Assembly (NCBI GenBank): GCA_035275065.1 | Contig: DATENM010000080.1 | Coordinates: 1-51,151, forward strand | Direction: 5' to 3' | DNA from: Blastocatellia bacterium | Lineage (GTDB): Bacteria > Acidobacteriota > Blastocatellia > UBA7656 | DNA length: 51,151 nucleotides | Shown here: one piece after another, positions 1-9,200 of the stretch | Layout of the letters: every line of letters begins with the position of its first letter | Position numbering within the stretch: the first letter of the stretch is position 1 | Translations under genes and position numbers: made by a program | The notes under the pieces: model-generated | Told to the model about the DNA's origin: nothing | Seen by the model: the letters and a program-made list of their open reading frames with translations, nothing else | The model's database searches: none

Positions 1-2404
1 CATTGTCAAACGGCCGCGCGGACGAAACACTCGGGTTCACAGGCTGGTTGATATCGCGATAGCGAAACAGCTTCGTGCCGTGTGAACCGACGTACCCGAC
101 TTCAAGCACACCGTTTGCGAACAACTCGCGCTGAATGTTGAAGTTGTAGTTTTGAATGTACGGAGTGCGCAGGTTCGGATCGACTGCGAAAACATCCGAA
201 TCGAGAAAGTCTGTAAAAATCGGAACATTGTTCTGGATTACGGGCTCGGTCGAGAACGAAAAAAGTACCGGCGCTGGTCCAACCGGATTGAAAGCCGGTC
301 CGGGATTGAACGTATTGAACGGAAGTTGTCCCGCGAAGAAGTCCTGCGAGAAGGCGTCGTAGAACAAACCCCAACCGGCACGCACGACAGTCTTGCCGTT
401 TCCGTGAACATTCCACGCGAGTCCCAGACGCGGCGAAAAATTATTCCAGTCGCGATCGTAGAGACGCGGCAGTCCTGCTGAACCAACCTGCACGAGACCT
501 TCGGTCGGACTGAAGTTGCTCAGCAGATCGTTCTCTTCGCCGATAACCCCGAAATAATCCCAGCGCAGTCCGAGATTGAACGTGACTTGCGGGCTCCAGC
601 GAAACGTATCCTGCAAGTAACCGGCATGTGAGTTCTGAAACGTGTTTCGATTCGAATTGCCGCGCGCAGCCCGGCCACCACTCAAAGTGCCGGAGAGAAA
701 ATCTCCGAGCGAGGCGAAATCCAGACGGCCGCGATAGCCTGCATCAAAGAACTGGTCCACCGTTGTACGTCGAAACTCGTAACCAAACTTCAGGTCGTGT
801 CTGGCGAGTTTCCACGAAAAGTTATCGATGATGTGGAAGTTGCTATCGACACGCGCGCGTGGAACAGAAAGCGTGGCGCCGATGTTAGTGATGCCCCGCT
901 CGTCCTGAATGCGAATCAGGGGCAACCCAAAGTCGCGGTCGTTCGTGATGCCGGTGTTGAGTCCGATCGACCGCGGATCGAAATCGTTGTCTTCGGGAAA
1001 GAACCCTTCGTCGAAGCGGTTGTAACCGAATCGCAACTCGTTGACTTTCGTTGCCGAAAGAATCTTCAGATAAGAGAGCGAGACGAGATGGACTGTCGTT
1101 GGAGTAGTCGTGTTGAAACCGGGAAGAATGTTGCCGGCAAGAATCGCGAGCGGGAACGACTGATCGCTCGTGCCGAAAAAATAGCGACCGGTAAGTTGAT
1201 TGTCCTTGTTGAATGAGTGATCGATCTTCGCGATCAGGCTGTCGACGTCGTTCGAAGCAGGCGTAGTGACGAAGAGATTCGGCGCGCTGGGGTCATCGGG
1301 ATCTAACGGTCTATTCGGAGCGGGCCACGGATTCCGCGCCAGCAAGCGAGCGATGACCGGATTGGTTGGACCGCCAAGCGCCTGGATCTCACTCGGATCG
1401 GGAACGCGCGCAGTTGAATTCAGTCCGACTCGTTCGCGTTGGCCTTCGTAAGCGAAGTAAAAGAACGTCTGGTTGCGCTTGATTGGACCACCGAGCGCGC
1501 CGCCGAATTGATTGTTTCGAAACGCGGTCTGCGGATCGGGTTCGGGATTGAAGAAGTTGCGCGCGTCGAGCTTGTTGTTCCGGAAAAACTCAAACAGCGA
1601 ACCGTGAAAATCGTTGGTGCCCGACTTGGTGACGATATTCACGATCGCGCCCGCGTTGCGGCCGTACTCGGCTTCGAAGTTTGAGAGTATCGCAGCTTCC
1701 GAAATCGCTTCGATCGGGAGTATGGTCGCGGGAGTTCCGAAGACGCCGGCTTCGTTGATCGCGGGCAGGTTTCGATAACCATCGTTCATGTCGGTGCCGT
1801 CGAGCAGGTAGTTGTTTGCGCGTCCGCGATTGCCGTTGGCGCTGAACAGGCCGAACGAGCCGGGCGAATCGGTCGCCCCCGACGGGTCGCCGGTCGCGCC
1901 GGGCACCAGCACCAGGAATTTTGTGAAGTCGCGCCCGTTGATCGGCAGGTCAACCACCGTGCTGCCAGAGATCGTGCCGCCGAGCGTGTTGGCGGTGGTT
2001 TCGACCTGCACGGCGTTGGCCGTAATCGTCACGGTATCGGAGCTGGAGCCGCCGACCGAAAGCTGCGCATCGGCGCGGCGCTCGCTTGCGACTTCCACAC
2101 GGACATCGGTGATTGAGTAGGCGCGAAAGCCTGTGGCTCGCACCTTGACTTCATATCTGCCGATGGGCAGCTCAGGCAGTGAATAGTTGCCGGCGTCATC
2201 CGTGACCGTAGACCGCTCGATGCCTGTGTCGAGGTTGCGCGCCGTGACGGTCGCGCCGACGACAAACGCGCCTTGCGGGTCGGTGACGGTGCCGAGAATC
2301 GTGCCGCGAAAAGTTTGTGCCGAGACGGACGGCGCGGCGGCCGACAGCAGCATGCAAACGATTGTCAGCGTCGCAGCCAGCCAGCGAAATGATGATCGTG
2401 ACAT
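1..2404 (-). CDS. TonB-dependent receptor-like outer membrane protein with N-terminal carboxypeptidase regulatory domain (3' end outside window)
   Basis: Reading the minus strand from ATG at 2404 gives an uninterrupted frame of 801 codons that runs off the window edge, so the C-terminal barrel strands are missing. AGGAG lies about 9 nt before the ATG. The protein opens with a signal peptide ending VSA-QT. A CarboxypepD_reg beta-sandwich follows (GTVTDPQGAFVVGATVTA, about residues 35-110). Next comes a TonB plug-like region with LPINGRDFT, LLDGTDMND and FEAEYGRNAGAIVNIVTKSG, then barrel segments such as HDLKFGYEFRR, FNLGLRWDYFG and NFSPRLGLAW. This is the Oar-like family that is expanded in Acidobacteria. 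Its members sit in the outer membrane and are thought to take up oligomers or handle exported proteins; the substrate cannot be read from sequence. The gene is divergent from the GT9 gene, with a hairpin repeat between them. Confidence 0.88.
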   Translation of the reverse strand, partial: MSRSSFRWLAATLTIVCMLLSAAAPSVSAQTFRGTILGTVTDPQGAFVVGATVTARNLDTGIERSTVTDDAGNYSLPELPIGRYEVKVRATGFRAYSITDVRVEVASERRADAQLSVGGSSSDTVTITANAVQVETTANTLGGTISGSTVVDLPINGRDFTKFLVLVPGATGDPSGATDSPGSFGLFSANGNRGRANNYLLDGTDMNDGYRNLPAINEAGVFGTPATILPIEAISEAAILSNFEAEYGRNAGAIVNIVTKSGTNDFHGSLFEFFRNNKLDARNFFNPEPDPQTAFRNNQFGGALGGPIKRNQTFFYFAYEGQRERVGLNSTARVPDPSEIQALGGPTNPVIARLLARNPWPAPNRPLDPDDPSAPNLFVTTPASNDVDSLIAKIDHSFNKDNQLTGRYFFGTSDQSFPLAILAGNILPGFNTTTPTTVHLVSLSYLKILSATKVNELRFGYNRFDEGFFPEDNDFDPRSIGLNTGITNDRDFGLPLIRIQDERGITNIGATLSVPRARVDSNFHIIDNFSWKLARHDLKFGYEFRRTTVDQFFDAGYRGRLDFASLGDFLSGTLSGGRAARGNSNRNTFQNSHAGYLQDTFRWSPQVTFNLGLRWDYFGVIGEENDLLSNFSPTEGLVQVGSAGLPRLYDRDWNNFSPRLGLAWNVHGNGKTVVRAGWGLFYDAFSQDFFAGQLPFNTFNPGPAFNPVGPAPVLFSFSTEPVIQNNVPIFTDFLDSDVFAVDPNLRTPYIQNYNFNIQRELFANGVLEVGYVGSHGTKLFRYRDINQPVNPSVSSARPFDN

Positions 2405-2494
2405 TCAGTCTTCTCCTGAGCGGTTTAGATTCCGGGGGGCGATTGCGCCAATCACTGAGGACTATTCCCTACGGTTCGATGTGCCTATTCTAAA

Positions 2495-2676
2495 GTGACA
2501 GGTGACAGGTGACAAGTGACAAGAAAGAAGAAGTCAGGAGTCAGAAGTCAGGAGTTAGAATAAAAGCCGCGGCGGAGCCGACCTCCTTATTCATTCTGAC
2601 TCCCGACTCCCGACTCCTGACTCCTGACTTCTGACTTCTGACTTCTCTCCGCGTCACTTGTCACCTGTCACTTGTC
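2495..2676. repeat. Nested heptad-repeat palindrome (element A)
   Basis: This element fills most of the 300-nt gap between the divergent TonB-receptor and GT9 genes. The outer arms are tandem GTGACAG/GTGACAA heptads at 2495-2523, with their reverse complement at 2653-2676. Inside them is a second palindrome: AAGTCAG/GAGTCAG heptads at 2531-2558 and the reverse-complement series at 2592-2646, where seven units include GAGTCGG variants. The loop at about 2559-2591 reads AATAAAAGCCGCGGC then TCCTTATTCATT and is shared with elements at 20176 and 32512. I see no coding potential. Any promoters for the two flanking genes would have to lie in or next to it. Confidence 0.9.
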
Positions 2677-2704
2677 GTTGGGATAATCAGCGTCCGGTTC
2701 GAGG

Positions 2705-4147
2705 ATGAGCAAACCATTAGACAACGCCACGCCTGACGAGATCGTCGCGGGGTTTCTGAGTGAATTCCGCGCGACGGGCAATTACCGGCGCGAAGCGGTC
2801 GCGCGACTGATGGGGCTTGCGACAAGCGACCATGCCGGAACCGCGGAACGGGCCACCAGAGCCTTTTTCGCGTCGCTCATCGAATGGCTGGCCGATTCAT
2901 TTTCGCCCGCCAATGTATCGCTCTACAACCGCGTCTTTGCCCAGGCCATCGAACATTGCCGCCGGCTGCCGCAGGGCCGCGCGTTAGATCAGGCGTTGAG
3001 TCATTTTGGACTGCACGACGAAGCCGCTTTGCTCAACCGCGCCGAAGCGCTGCGCCATAGACGGGCGGGCGCAGGCTTGCCGTCGGCAAGCGTGCGGCGC
3101 ATCATCGTGCTATCGCGTGTGACGCTCGGTGCCGATGTCGCCATCACCAGCGTCATCATCAACCGCTGTGAACATGAATTCCCCGACGCCGAGCTGGTTC
3201 TCGTCGGCGGGCGCAAAGCCGCCGAGCTTTTTGGCGGCGACCGGCGAATCACCTTCAAAGAGATTGCCTACCGCCGCGGCGGCATGACGATTGAACGCTT
3301 GTTGAACTGGCTCGATGTGATCGAAGTCACGCGAGAGCTGACCGCCGGATTATCGCCGGGCGAATGGCTGGTGGTTGATCCCGACTCGCGGCTGACGCAA
3401 CTCGGCCTGCTGCCGGTGACCGAAGCGGAAGCGAATTACCTCTTCTTCCCGAGCCGCGAATACGGCGCGGCGACGGCGCAGCCACTCGGTCAATTGACGC
3501 CTGCCTGGCTCGACGAAATTTTTGCTGCGCCACAGCCGATGCTGCCGCGCTTGAGCTTGCGGCGCGCAGACCTCGGCGCGGCGAATGCGCTCGTCATGCG
3601 ATTGCGGCAAGCGAGCGCCCGGCCCATCATCACGGTCAACTTCGGCGTCGGCGACAACCCCGCCAAGCGCGTCGGCGATGACTTCGAGCCGTCGCTTGTC
3701 ACCGAGTTGATCCGGCAGGGCGCAACCGTCATCCTCGACAAAGGCGCGGGCGCGGAAGAAACACGCCGCGCCGACGCGGTGATTGCTCGCACCCGACAGA
3801 TAACAACGGTCGTCGGGCTTACGGAAAATGGCTTGGCCGAGATGAGCGAGGCGGACGCCGCCGGGTTGTTGGTCTGGGATGGGCGCATCGGCATGCTTGC
3901 GGCGCTGATTGCGAAAAGCGATTTGTACATTGGTTATGATTCGGCGGGCCAGCACATCGCCGCTGCGGCCGGGACGCCTGGCGTTGATGTGTTTGCCGGC
4001 TACACCTCGCCGCGCGTGCTCGACCGCTGGCGGCCCGCGGGCCGCGCCGCTTGCGCCCTCATTGTCGTCGAGCCTTCGCGCCCGGCTGCCGAGATTCTTT
4101 CCGCGACCCTCGCCGCTACGAAGGAGATGTTCAACAGGAGGCAGTGA
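2705..4147 (+). CDS. Glycosyltransferase family 9 (heptosyltransferase)-like protein
   Basis: A 480-aa protein. Residues about 130-465 look like a GT9/ADP-heptose:LPS heptosyltransferase fold. The N-terminal strand RRIIVLSRVTLGADVAITS is followed by ELVLVGG, and the C-terminal donor-site region reads SDLYIGYDSAGQHIAAAAGT then a DVFAGYTSPRVLDRW stretch. That matches the family's 'D-S-G-x-x-H-x-A-A-A-x-G-T-P' pattern with Q in place of the usual P/M. The first 120 residues are helical and unassigned. GAGG abuts the ATG directly, so the ribosome site is poor; no better start is visible. The PfkB-type kinase follows 83 nt downstream on the same strand. A joint role in a nucleotide-sugar or glycan pathway is inference. 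The last codons overlap a degenerate hairpin repeat. Confidence 0.72.
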   Translation: MSKPLDNATPDEIVAGFLSEFRATGNYRREAVARLMGLATSDHAGTAERATRAFFASLIEWLADSFSPANVSLYNRVFAQAIEHCRRLPQGRALDQALSHFGLHDEAALLNRAEALRHRRAGAGLPSASVRRIIVLSRVTLGADVAITSVIINRCEHEFPDAELVLVGGRKAAELFGGDRRITFKEIAYRRGGMTIERLLNWLDVIEVTRELTAGLSPGEWLVVDPDSRLTQLGLLPVTEAEANYLFFPSREYGAATAQPLGQLTPAWLDEIFAAPQPMLPRLSLRRADLGAANALVMRLRQASARPIITVNFGVGDNPAKRVGDDFEPSLVTELIRQGATVILDKGAGAEETRRADAVIARTRQITTVVGLTENGLAEMSEADAAGLLVWDGRIGMLAALIAKSDLYIGYDSAGQHIAAAAGTPGVDVFAGYTSPRVLDRWRPAGRAACALIVVEPSRPAAEILSATLAATKEMFNRRQ

Positions 4148-4214
4148 GCAGCGAGCACGAGGCAGTTGATTTCCAAGCTCTATAGGGGGACTGGCGATTG
4201 CTCCCTGCTTCCTG
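4142..4214. repeat. Degenerate GCAGNGA-heptad inverted repeat (element G)
   Basis: The left arm 4142-4157 (CAGTGAGCAGCGAGCA) and the reverse complement of 4199-4214 (CAGGAAGCAGGGAGCA) agree at 13 of 16 positions. The left arm contains the TGA stop codon of the GT9 gene (4145-4147), and the right arm ends 16 nt before the kinase ATG. The unit resembles the near-perfect element at 5228-5300, so this is probably a decayed copy. Confidence 0.6.
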
Positions 4215-4230
4215 ATCCCGACTATTGCTT

Positions 4231-5229
4231 ATGCGCATCACGATTCTCGAATTCACGCCGTGCGCCGATTCGATCTTTCACGTCCGCCGCGATACGGACG
4301 AAGGTTACGTCGCGAGCGACGGGCGCGAGGTGCGGATCAAGGCCGGGGCGAAGCTGCGCCCGCAGCTCATCACGACCTATGCCGGCGGCAAAGCCACGAA
4401 CGTCGCGCGCGTCATAGACAGGCTGCTCGCAGACGCCGATGCGGTTGAAGTCGAGCTGATCGTCTTTCGCCCTGATTCGCCCGAAGGCCGCTACTTGCAC
4501 GACCTGCAAACCAGCGACCTCGGTCGTGTGCGCGTTCGCCCGGTCATCATCGATAGCCGCGCGCGCTTCTGCATCGATCTGACCGATCCGACGACCTCAG
4601 AGGGTGATCGTGTCGAGCTCAACATCAGCCCGCGCGCCGTCTGGGCTGAGAGCGCGCTGGCGGTGGCTCTGGCGTCGGCTGCGCAGATCAGCAGTGACGT
4701 GCTGTTGGTGGCCGGCAACCCGCCGGTGATCGCCAGCCGCGGCGCGATGGCGGTTGATCTCTATGCGCAGGTGATCGCGGAAGTGCGGTCGCGTGTCGGC
4801 GTCATCTCGCTCGACGCCGAAAAAGCGGCGCTCGCCAATTGCCTGAAGTCGGCGGCGCGGCCCGATGTCGTCAAGATTAATGAGGCGGAATACGGCTCGG
4901 TTGACCGGGCGCTGTGGGATGACTTCAGTGGCGCGCTCGTCGTCACTGATGCGAGCGGTTGCCGCCTGTGGCCGCAATGCAACCGCGATGCGCCGGTCAG
5001 AGTCGAAGGCGCGCAAAGCCGCGCTCGCTATTCGACCATCGGCGCGGGCGATTGTATGCATGCAGGCTTTGCGGTCGCGCGCTGGGCGCGCGGTTTGGAT
5101 TTGATTGCGGCGGCGCGCTATGGTCAGGCGACCGCCGCCGCCGCGGTCAATTCTCTCGACGGCACGCGCGGCATCACGGCGGCGGCGGTCGATCAATTCT
5201 TCCTTGAGCTTGGGGGCAGAAGAGGCTAG
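4231..5229 (+). CDS. PfkB-family carbohydrate kinase (1-phosphofructokinase-like)
   Basis: This predicts a cytoplasmic sugar or sugar-phosphate kinase using ATP. The PfkB N-terminal signature is present as TYAGGKATNVARV (about residues 49-61). The C-terminal signature is YSTIGAGDCMHAGFAVA (about 267-283), whose GAGD carries the catalytic base Asp. The opening ITILEFTPCADSIFHV resembles the 'TxNPAxD' start of the FruK/LacC subgroup, with unusual divergence. Length is about 332 aa, close to the family norm of 300-320. I chose ATG at 4231; a TTG two codons upstream is in frame, and neither has a convincing Shine-Dalgarno. Substrate is unknown. It follows the GT9-like gene, so supplying an activated sugar is possible but unproven. 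Confidence 0.82.
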   Translation: MRITILEFTPCADSIFHVRRDTDEGYVASDGREVRIKAGAKLRPQLITTYAGGKATNVARVIDRLLADADAVEVELIVFRPDSPEGRYLHDLQTSDLGRVRVRPVIIDSRARFCIDLTDPTTSEGDRVELNISPRAVWAESALAVALASAAQISSDVLLVAGNPPVIASRGAMAVDLYAQVIAEVRSRVGVISLDAEKAALANCLKSAARPDVVKINEAEYGSVDRALWDDFSGALVVTDASGCRLWPQCNRDAPVRVEGAQSRARYSTIGAGDCMHAGFAVARWARGLDLIAAARYGQATAAAAVNSLDGTRGITAAAVDQFFLELGGRRG

Positions 5230-5300
5230 GAGGCAGTAGGCAGGAAGCAGGAGGCAGTACGGATTAACGACTGCTTCCTGCTTCCTGCCTACTGCCTCCT
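5228..5300. repeat. Near-perfect 31-bp heptad hairpin between convergent genes (element D)
   Basis: The left arm 5228-5258 is built from GCAGTAG, GCAGGAA, GCAGGAG units. The right arm 5270-5300 is its reverse complement with a single mismatch, which would be a G-U pair in plus-strand RNA. The loop is 11 nt. The left arm starts inside the TAG stop of the kinase, and the right arm ends 10 nt before the end of the convergent gene. No U-tract follows, so it is not a canonical intrinsic terminator, but it could stop or protect both transcripts. Confidence 0.92.
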
Positions 5301-5309
5301 GCCCCCTAC

Positions 5310-6086
5310 TTACTGGCCTGCCGGCTTATTGAACTTGGCATCATCAATGGCGACGTTGTGCTTAACGCTGTCGAGCTTGATGGTGAATTCGATAGCGGGA
5401 GTGATTTGCCTGATGGTGAAGGGAAGCTTGACCCCATCCACGTCGCGGTAGTCGCTGGAGTAAGACGAGACCTTCGCCTTACCCTCTGGCGTGTCGGCCA
5501 CTACGTCTGTCCGCACGATCAAGCCCGATTGCGCATCGAAGTACATTGTCTCGGTAATGCCATCCGCGGTGGTCGCGTCAACGACGTAGGCGTCGCTAGC
5601 GCCCACCTTCTCAATGCCTTTAACCACCATCTTCGGGAATAGCTGCATCATCTTGATGTCGCGGTAGAAGTCCGAGCCCAGTTTCATCTGCGCCAGCTCG
5701 GCACCCGACAGTTCGCGGTTGCCGGTCTGCGGGTTGACATCCCAGCCGACCGTGCCATTGTAGCCGCGCTGAATCAAGCCGAAGCCGGTGATGTCAATTG
5801 TTAAGACGGTCTTGTTCGGCGCTTTGGAATACATCGACACAGGCGCGCTGACGCCCATAGCGGCGATCTCGAAGGTGCCCGTCGCCTGGCGGCTGGTGAT
5901 CTTTTCGAGGGCCGCTTTGCCGCCGATGGCCTGCACATACTTGTTGACGATCTGCTCGGCGCTCGGCAGCGGGGTGGACGGCTTGGCCGCAGGCGTCTGC
6001 GCCGGTGCCGGTTTATCCTGCGCGTTGATGGCGGTGCCGAAGCCCAGCATCAAGCAGAGAAAGAGAATCGTTAGCGTTCGCTTCAT
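5310..6086 (-). CDS. Exported LolA/outer-membrane-lipoprotein-sorting-like protein
   Basis: A 258-aa protein starting MKRTLTILF, with a clear signal peptide ending INAQ-D. An in-frame TTG at 6206 would add 40 residues that hide the signal peptide, so I took the ATG. After a Pro/Ala-rich linker comes PSAEQIVNKYVQAIGGKAAL, the helix that typically begins LolA-like folds in Acidobacteria. Antiparallel-strand segments follow, including GYNGTVGWDV, MYFDAQSGLIVRTD and DYRDVDGVKLPFTI. The last two are characteristic of this family's substrate-cradle proteins. Role: periplasmic, possibly binding a lipid or lipoprotein; no partner is visible nearby. It is transcribed alone and converges on the sugar kinase. 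Confidence 0.72.
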   Translation of the reverse strand: MKRTLTILFLCLMLGFGTAINAQDKPAPAQTPAAKPSTPLPSAEQIVNKYVQAIGGKAALEKITSRQATGTFEIAAMGVSAPVSMYSKAPNKTVLTIDITGFGLIQRGYNGTVGWDVNPQTGNRELSGAELAQMKLGSDFYRDIKMMQLFPKMVVKGIEKVGASDAYVVDATTADGITETMYFDAQSGLIVRTDVVADTPEGKAKVSSYSSDYRDVDGVKLPFTIRQITPAIEFTIKLDSVKHNVAIDDAKFNKPAGQ

Positions 6087-6285
6087 GAGTGTTCCTTTCA
6101 GATTCAAATTAGAGTTACAAAAGCGTGAACTGCCCAACAGCCGGGCAGAGCGTCTTGTACGACGCGGCCCGTTCAAATTCTCTGACTTCTTTATGGCGAA
6201 GCGCAAGCAATTTCGCGGGCGGGCTGGTTGTTAAGCGCCGCCCGCCGCATTAAACTGTAAGCTTGCGACGGAAAGGAAATTCGAT

Positions 6286-9200
6286 ATGACGACGACCAGG
6301 CAGATGACCGAGGCCGAGCTGGGCGAATTAATCGCCGAAGAGTTCGGCGTCAACGCCGATTATGTGAGCGAGCTTTTATTGCAATACAGCCGCAACCCGC
6401 AGTCGGTTGACGAAGAGTGGCGCGGCTATTTCGCCGAGCTGTTGAGCAACGGCCAGTTGTCCGGCGAGCCCGCCGGCAACGGCGCACCCAAATCAGCCGC
6501 GCCGGCAGCGGCCCAGACGCCGCCCGCCGCGGCAAACGTCTTGCACGCCGATTACAACTGGGGCGCGCAACCCGCGGCGCAACCGCAAAGCCCGCCGCAA
6601 CCGGCAACCGCCGCGCCGCCCGCCGCGCCGCCGGCACCCGCGCCGGCACGGACGCCGACCGTTGATGCCGGCGAGCGCTTGCCGATACGCGGCCCCGCTC
6701 TGCGCATCGCCGAGAACATGGAAGCGAGCCTCGCGGTGCCGACCGCTACGTCGCAGCGGCAGATTCCCATCAAGCTGCTGGACGAAAATCGCCGCGTCAT
6801 CAACCAGCACCTCGCCGCCGCCAAACGTAAGGTCTCTTACACACACATTGTCGCTTACGCCATCGTCAAAGCGCTCGAAGCCTTTCCGCAGCTCAATGAT
6901 TCGTTCGCCTCGGTCGAGGGCGCGAGCTATCGCCTCCGCCATACGGATGTGAATCTGGGCGTCGCGGTTGACGTGACCAAGAAAGACGGCTCGCGCACTT
7001 TGCTGGTCCCCAACCTCAAGGGCGCTGACAAGATGACGTTCCGCCAGTTGCTCGACGCTTATGACGATGTCGTGCGGCGTGCGCGCGGCGGCAAGCTCCA
7101 GGTCGAAGACTTTCAAGGCACGACCATCAGCCTGACCAATCCCGGCACCATTGGCACGACTGCGTCGAACCCGCGATTGATGGCGGGGCAGGGCGTCATC
7201 ATCGCTACAGGGGCCATCGAATACCCGCCCGAATACCAGGCCATGTCGCCTGAAGGTCTGTCGCGCATCGGCATCAGCAAGATCGTCACGATGACTTCGA
7301 CCTACGATCATCGCATCGTGCAGGGCGCGGAATCGGGCGCTTTTCTCGCCCGCATTGACGAGATGCTGCGCGGCCAGCACGAATTCTATGACGAAATCTT
7401 CCGCGACCTGAGCATTCCTTACCGTCCCTACCGCTGGGCGATTGACGTGAACCCGGCGATCCTGGGCGAAGAGCGCCGCCGCGACGTGGTTCACAAACAG
7501 GCGCGCGTCTTCGAACTGATCAACGCCTACCGCGTGCGCGGCCATCTAATCGCCAACATCGATCCCATCGGCTGGGGCGAGGTGCAGTATCATCCTGAGC
7601 TTGATATCGAAACTTATGGGCTGACGATCTGGGACCTGGATCGGCACTTCATCACGCAGGGCCTGGGCGGCACAGAGACCGCGCCGCTGCGCCAGATCGT
7701 TGAGTACCTGCACCGCTACTATTGCGGCTCGGTCGGCATCGAATATCGCAACATCCAGAGCCCCGAAGAGAAAGAGTTCATCCGCTCGCGGGTTGAGCGC
7801 GACGCGCCAACGGTGCCGGTCGAAGTCAAAAAGCAGATGCTCTGGAAGCTGATCTCCGCCGAGCTGTTCGAGAAATTCCTGGGCACGAAATACCTCGGCC
7901 AGAAACGCTTCTCCATCGAGGGCAACGAGACGGTGATTGCGGTCGTTGATCAGTTGATCGAGAGCGCCGCGCGCCGCGAGATCATTGACATCACCATTGG
8001 CATGGCGCACCGCGGGCGCTTGAACGTCATTGCCAACGTCATCGGCAAATTCTGCGAGCGCATCTTCACCAGCTTTGAAGGCTCGATCCATCCCAACTTT
8101 CCGCACGACCAGGGCGACGTCAAGTATCACCAGGGCGCGGCCGGCGTGCGCGAGACCGCCGACGGCCATCAAGTGACTCTGGCGGTGACGCCGAACCCGA
8201 GCCATCTGGAGTTCGTTGACCCGGTCGTCGAAGGCATCGTGCGCGCCAAGCAGGACGGCAACGGCAATCGCAACGCTCATCTTGCGGTGCTGCTGCATGG
8301 CGACGCGGCGTTTGCCGGTGAAGGCGTCGTCGCCGAGACCCTCAACCTGTCGCAGTTGCCGGGCTACCGCACGCGCGGCACGGTTCACATCATCACCAAC
8401 AATCAGGTCGGCTTTACGACGCCGCCCGAGGAAGGGCGCTCGTCTACCTACAGCACGGACATCGCCAAGATGATTCAGGTGCCGATCTTTCACCTGAACA
8501 GCGACGATGTCGAGGCGGCCTATAACGTGCTGCAAATCGCCCTCGATTACCGGCAGACGTTTAATAAAGACGTGGTGCTGGACATCATCGGCTACCGCAA
8601 GCTCGGCCATAACGAAGGCGACGAGCCGACCTACACGCAGCCGCTGATGTATCAGCGCATCAAGGAGCATCCCGGCGCGCGCGAGCTATACGCCCGCCAG
8701 CTCATCGGCGAAGGCGTGATGACGCGCGAGGAAGTGGACTCGCTGATGGAAGAGCGCATGCGGCGCTACGAAAACGCCCAGCTCGGCGCCAAAGCCATCG
8801 TCGAGAAGCAGGGCAAAGAGATCAGCCTGCCGGCCATCGTGCCGGAGATTGAATCGGTGGGTGTGCTTGAGACAGGCGTCGCGCGCGACACCTTGCGCGA
8901 GATCGCCCATACGATCACCACCGTGCCGAGCGGTTTTAATCTGAACCCGAAGATCGTCACCCTGCTATCGCGGCGCGCCAAGATGGTCGGCGGCGCGGCG
9001 GCGGTTGACTGGGGCACGGCAGAGGCGCTGGCTTTCGGCTCGCTGCTCGCGGAAGGCACGAGCGTGCGGCTCGCCGGCCAGGACACGGTGCGCGGCACCT
9101 TCAGCCACCGCCACGCGTCGTTCCACGACACCAAGACCGGCGAAGAGTGGATACCGCTGACGAAGCTCGCACCAGAGAAGGCGCGCTTTCAGATTTACGA

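Noticed and set aside
152..2498. Plus-strand ORFs across the first 2.4 kb
   Set aside because: They are shadows of the TonB-receptor gene read on the minus strand, which has a signal peptide, ribosome site and domain matches.
2495..2676. CRISPR array
   Set aside because: The repeats are contiguous 7-mers with no spacers and are arranged as a palindrome; no cas genes are present.
5310..6206. Longer version of the LolA-like protein starting at TTG 6206
   Set aside because: The 40 extra residues are basic and non-hydrophobic and would place the signal peptide internally; ATG at 6086 is better.
7546..8670. 374-codon minus-strand ORF inside kgd
   Set aside because: It lies opposite conserved E1 sequence; GC-rich codon bias opens long antisense frames here and at 27493-28632 and 13643-14935.
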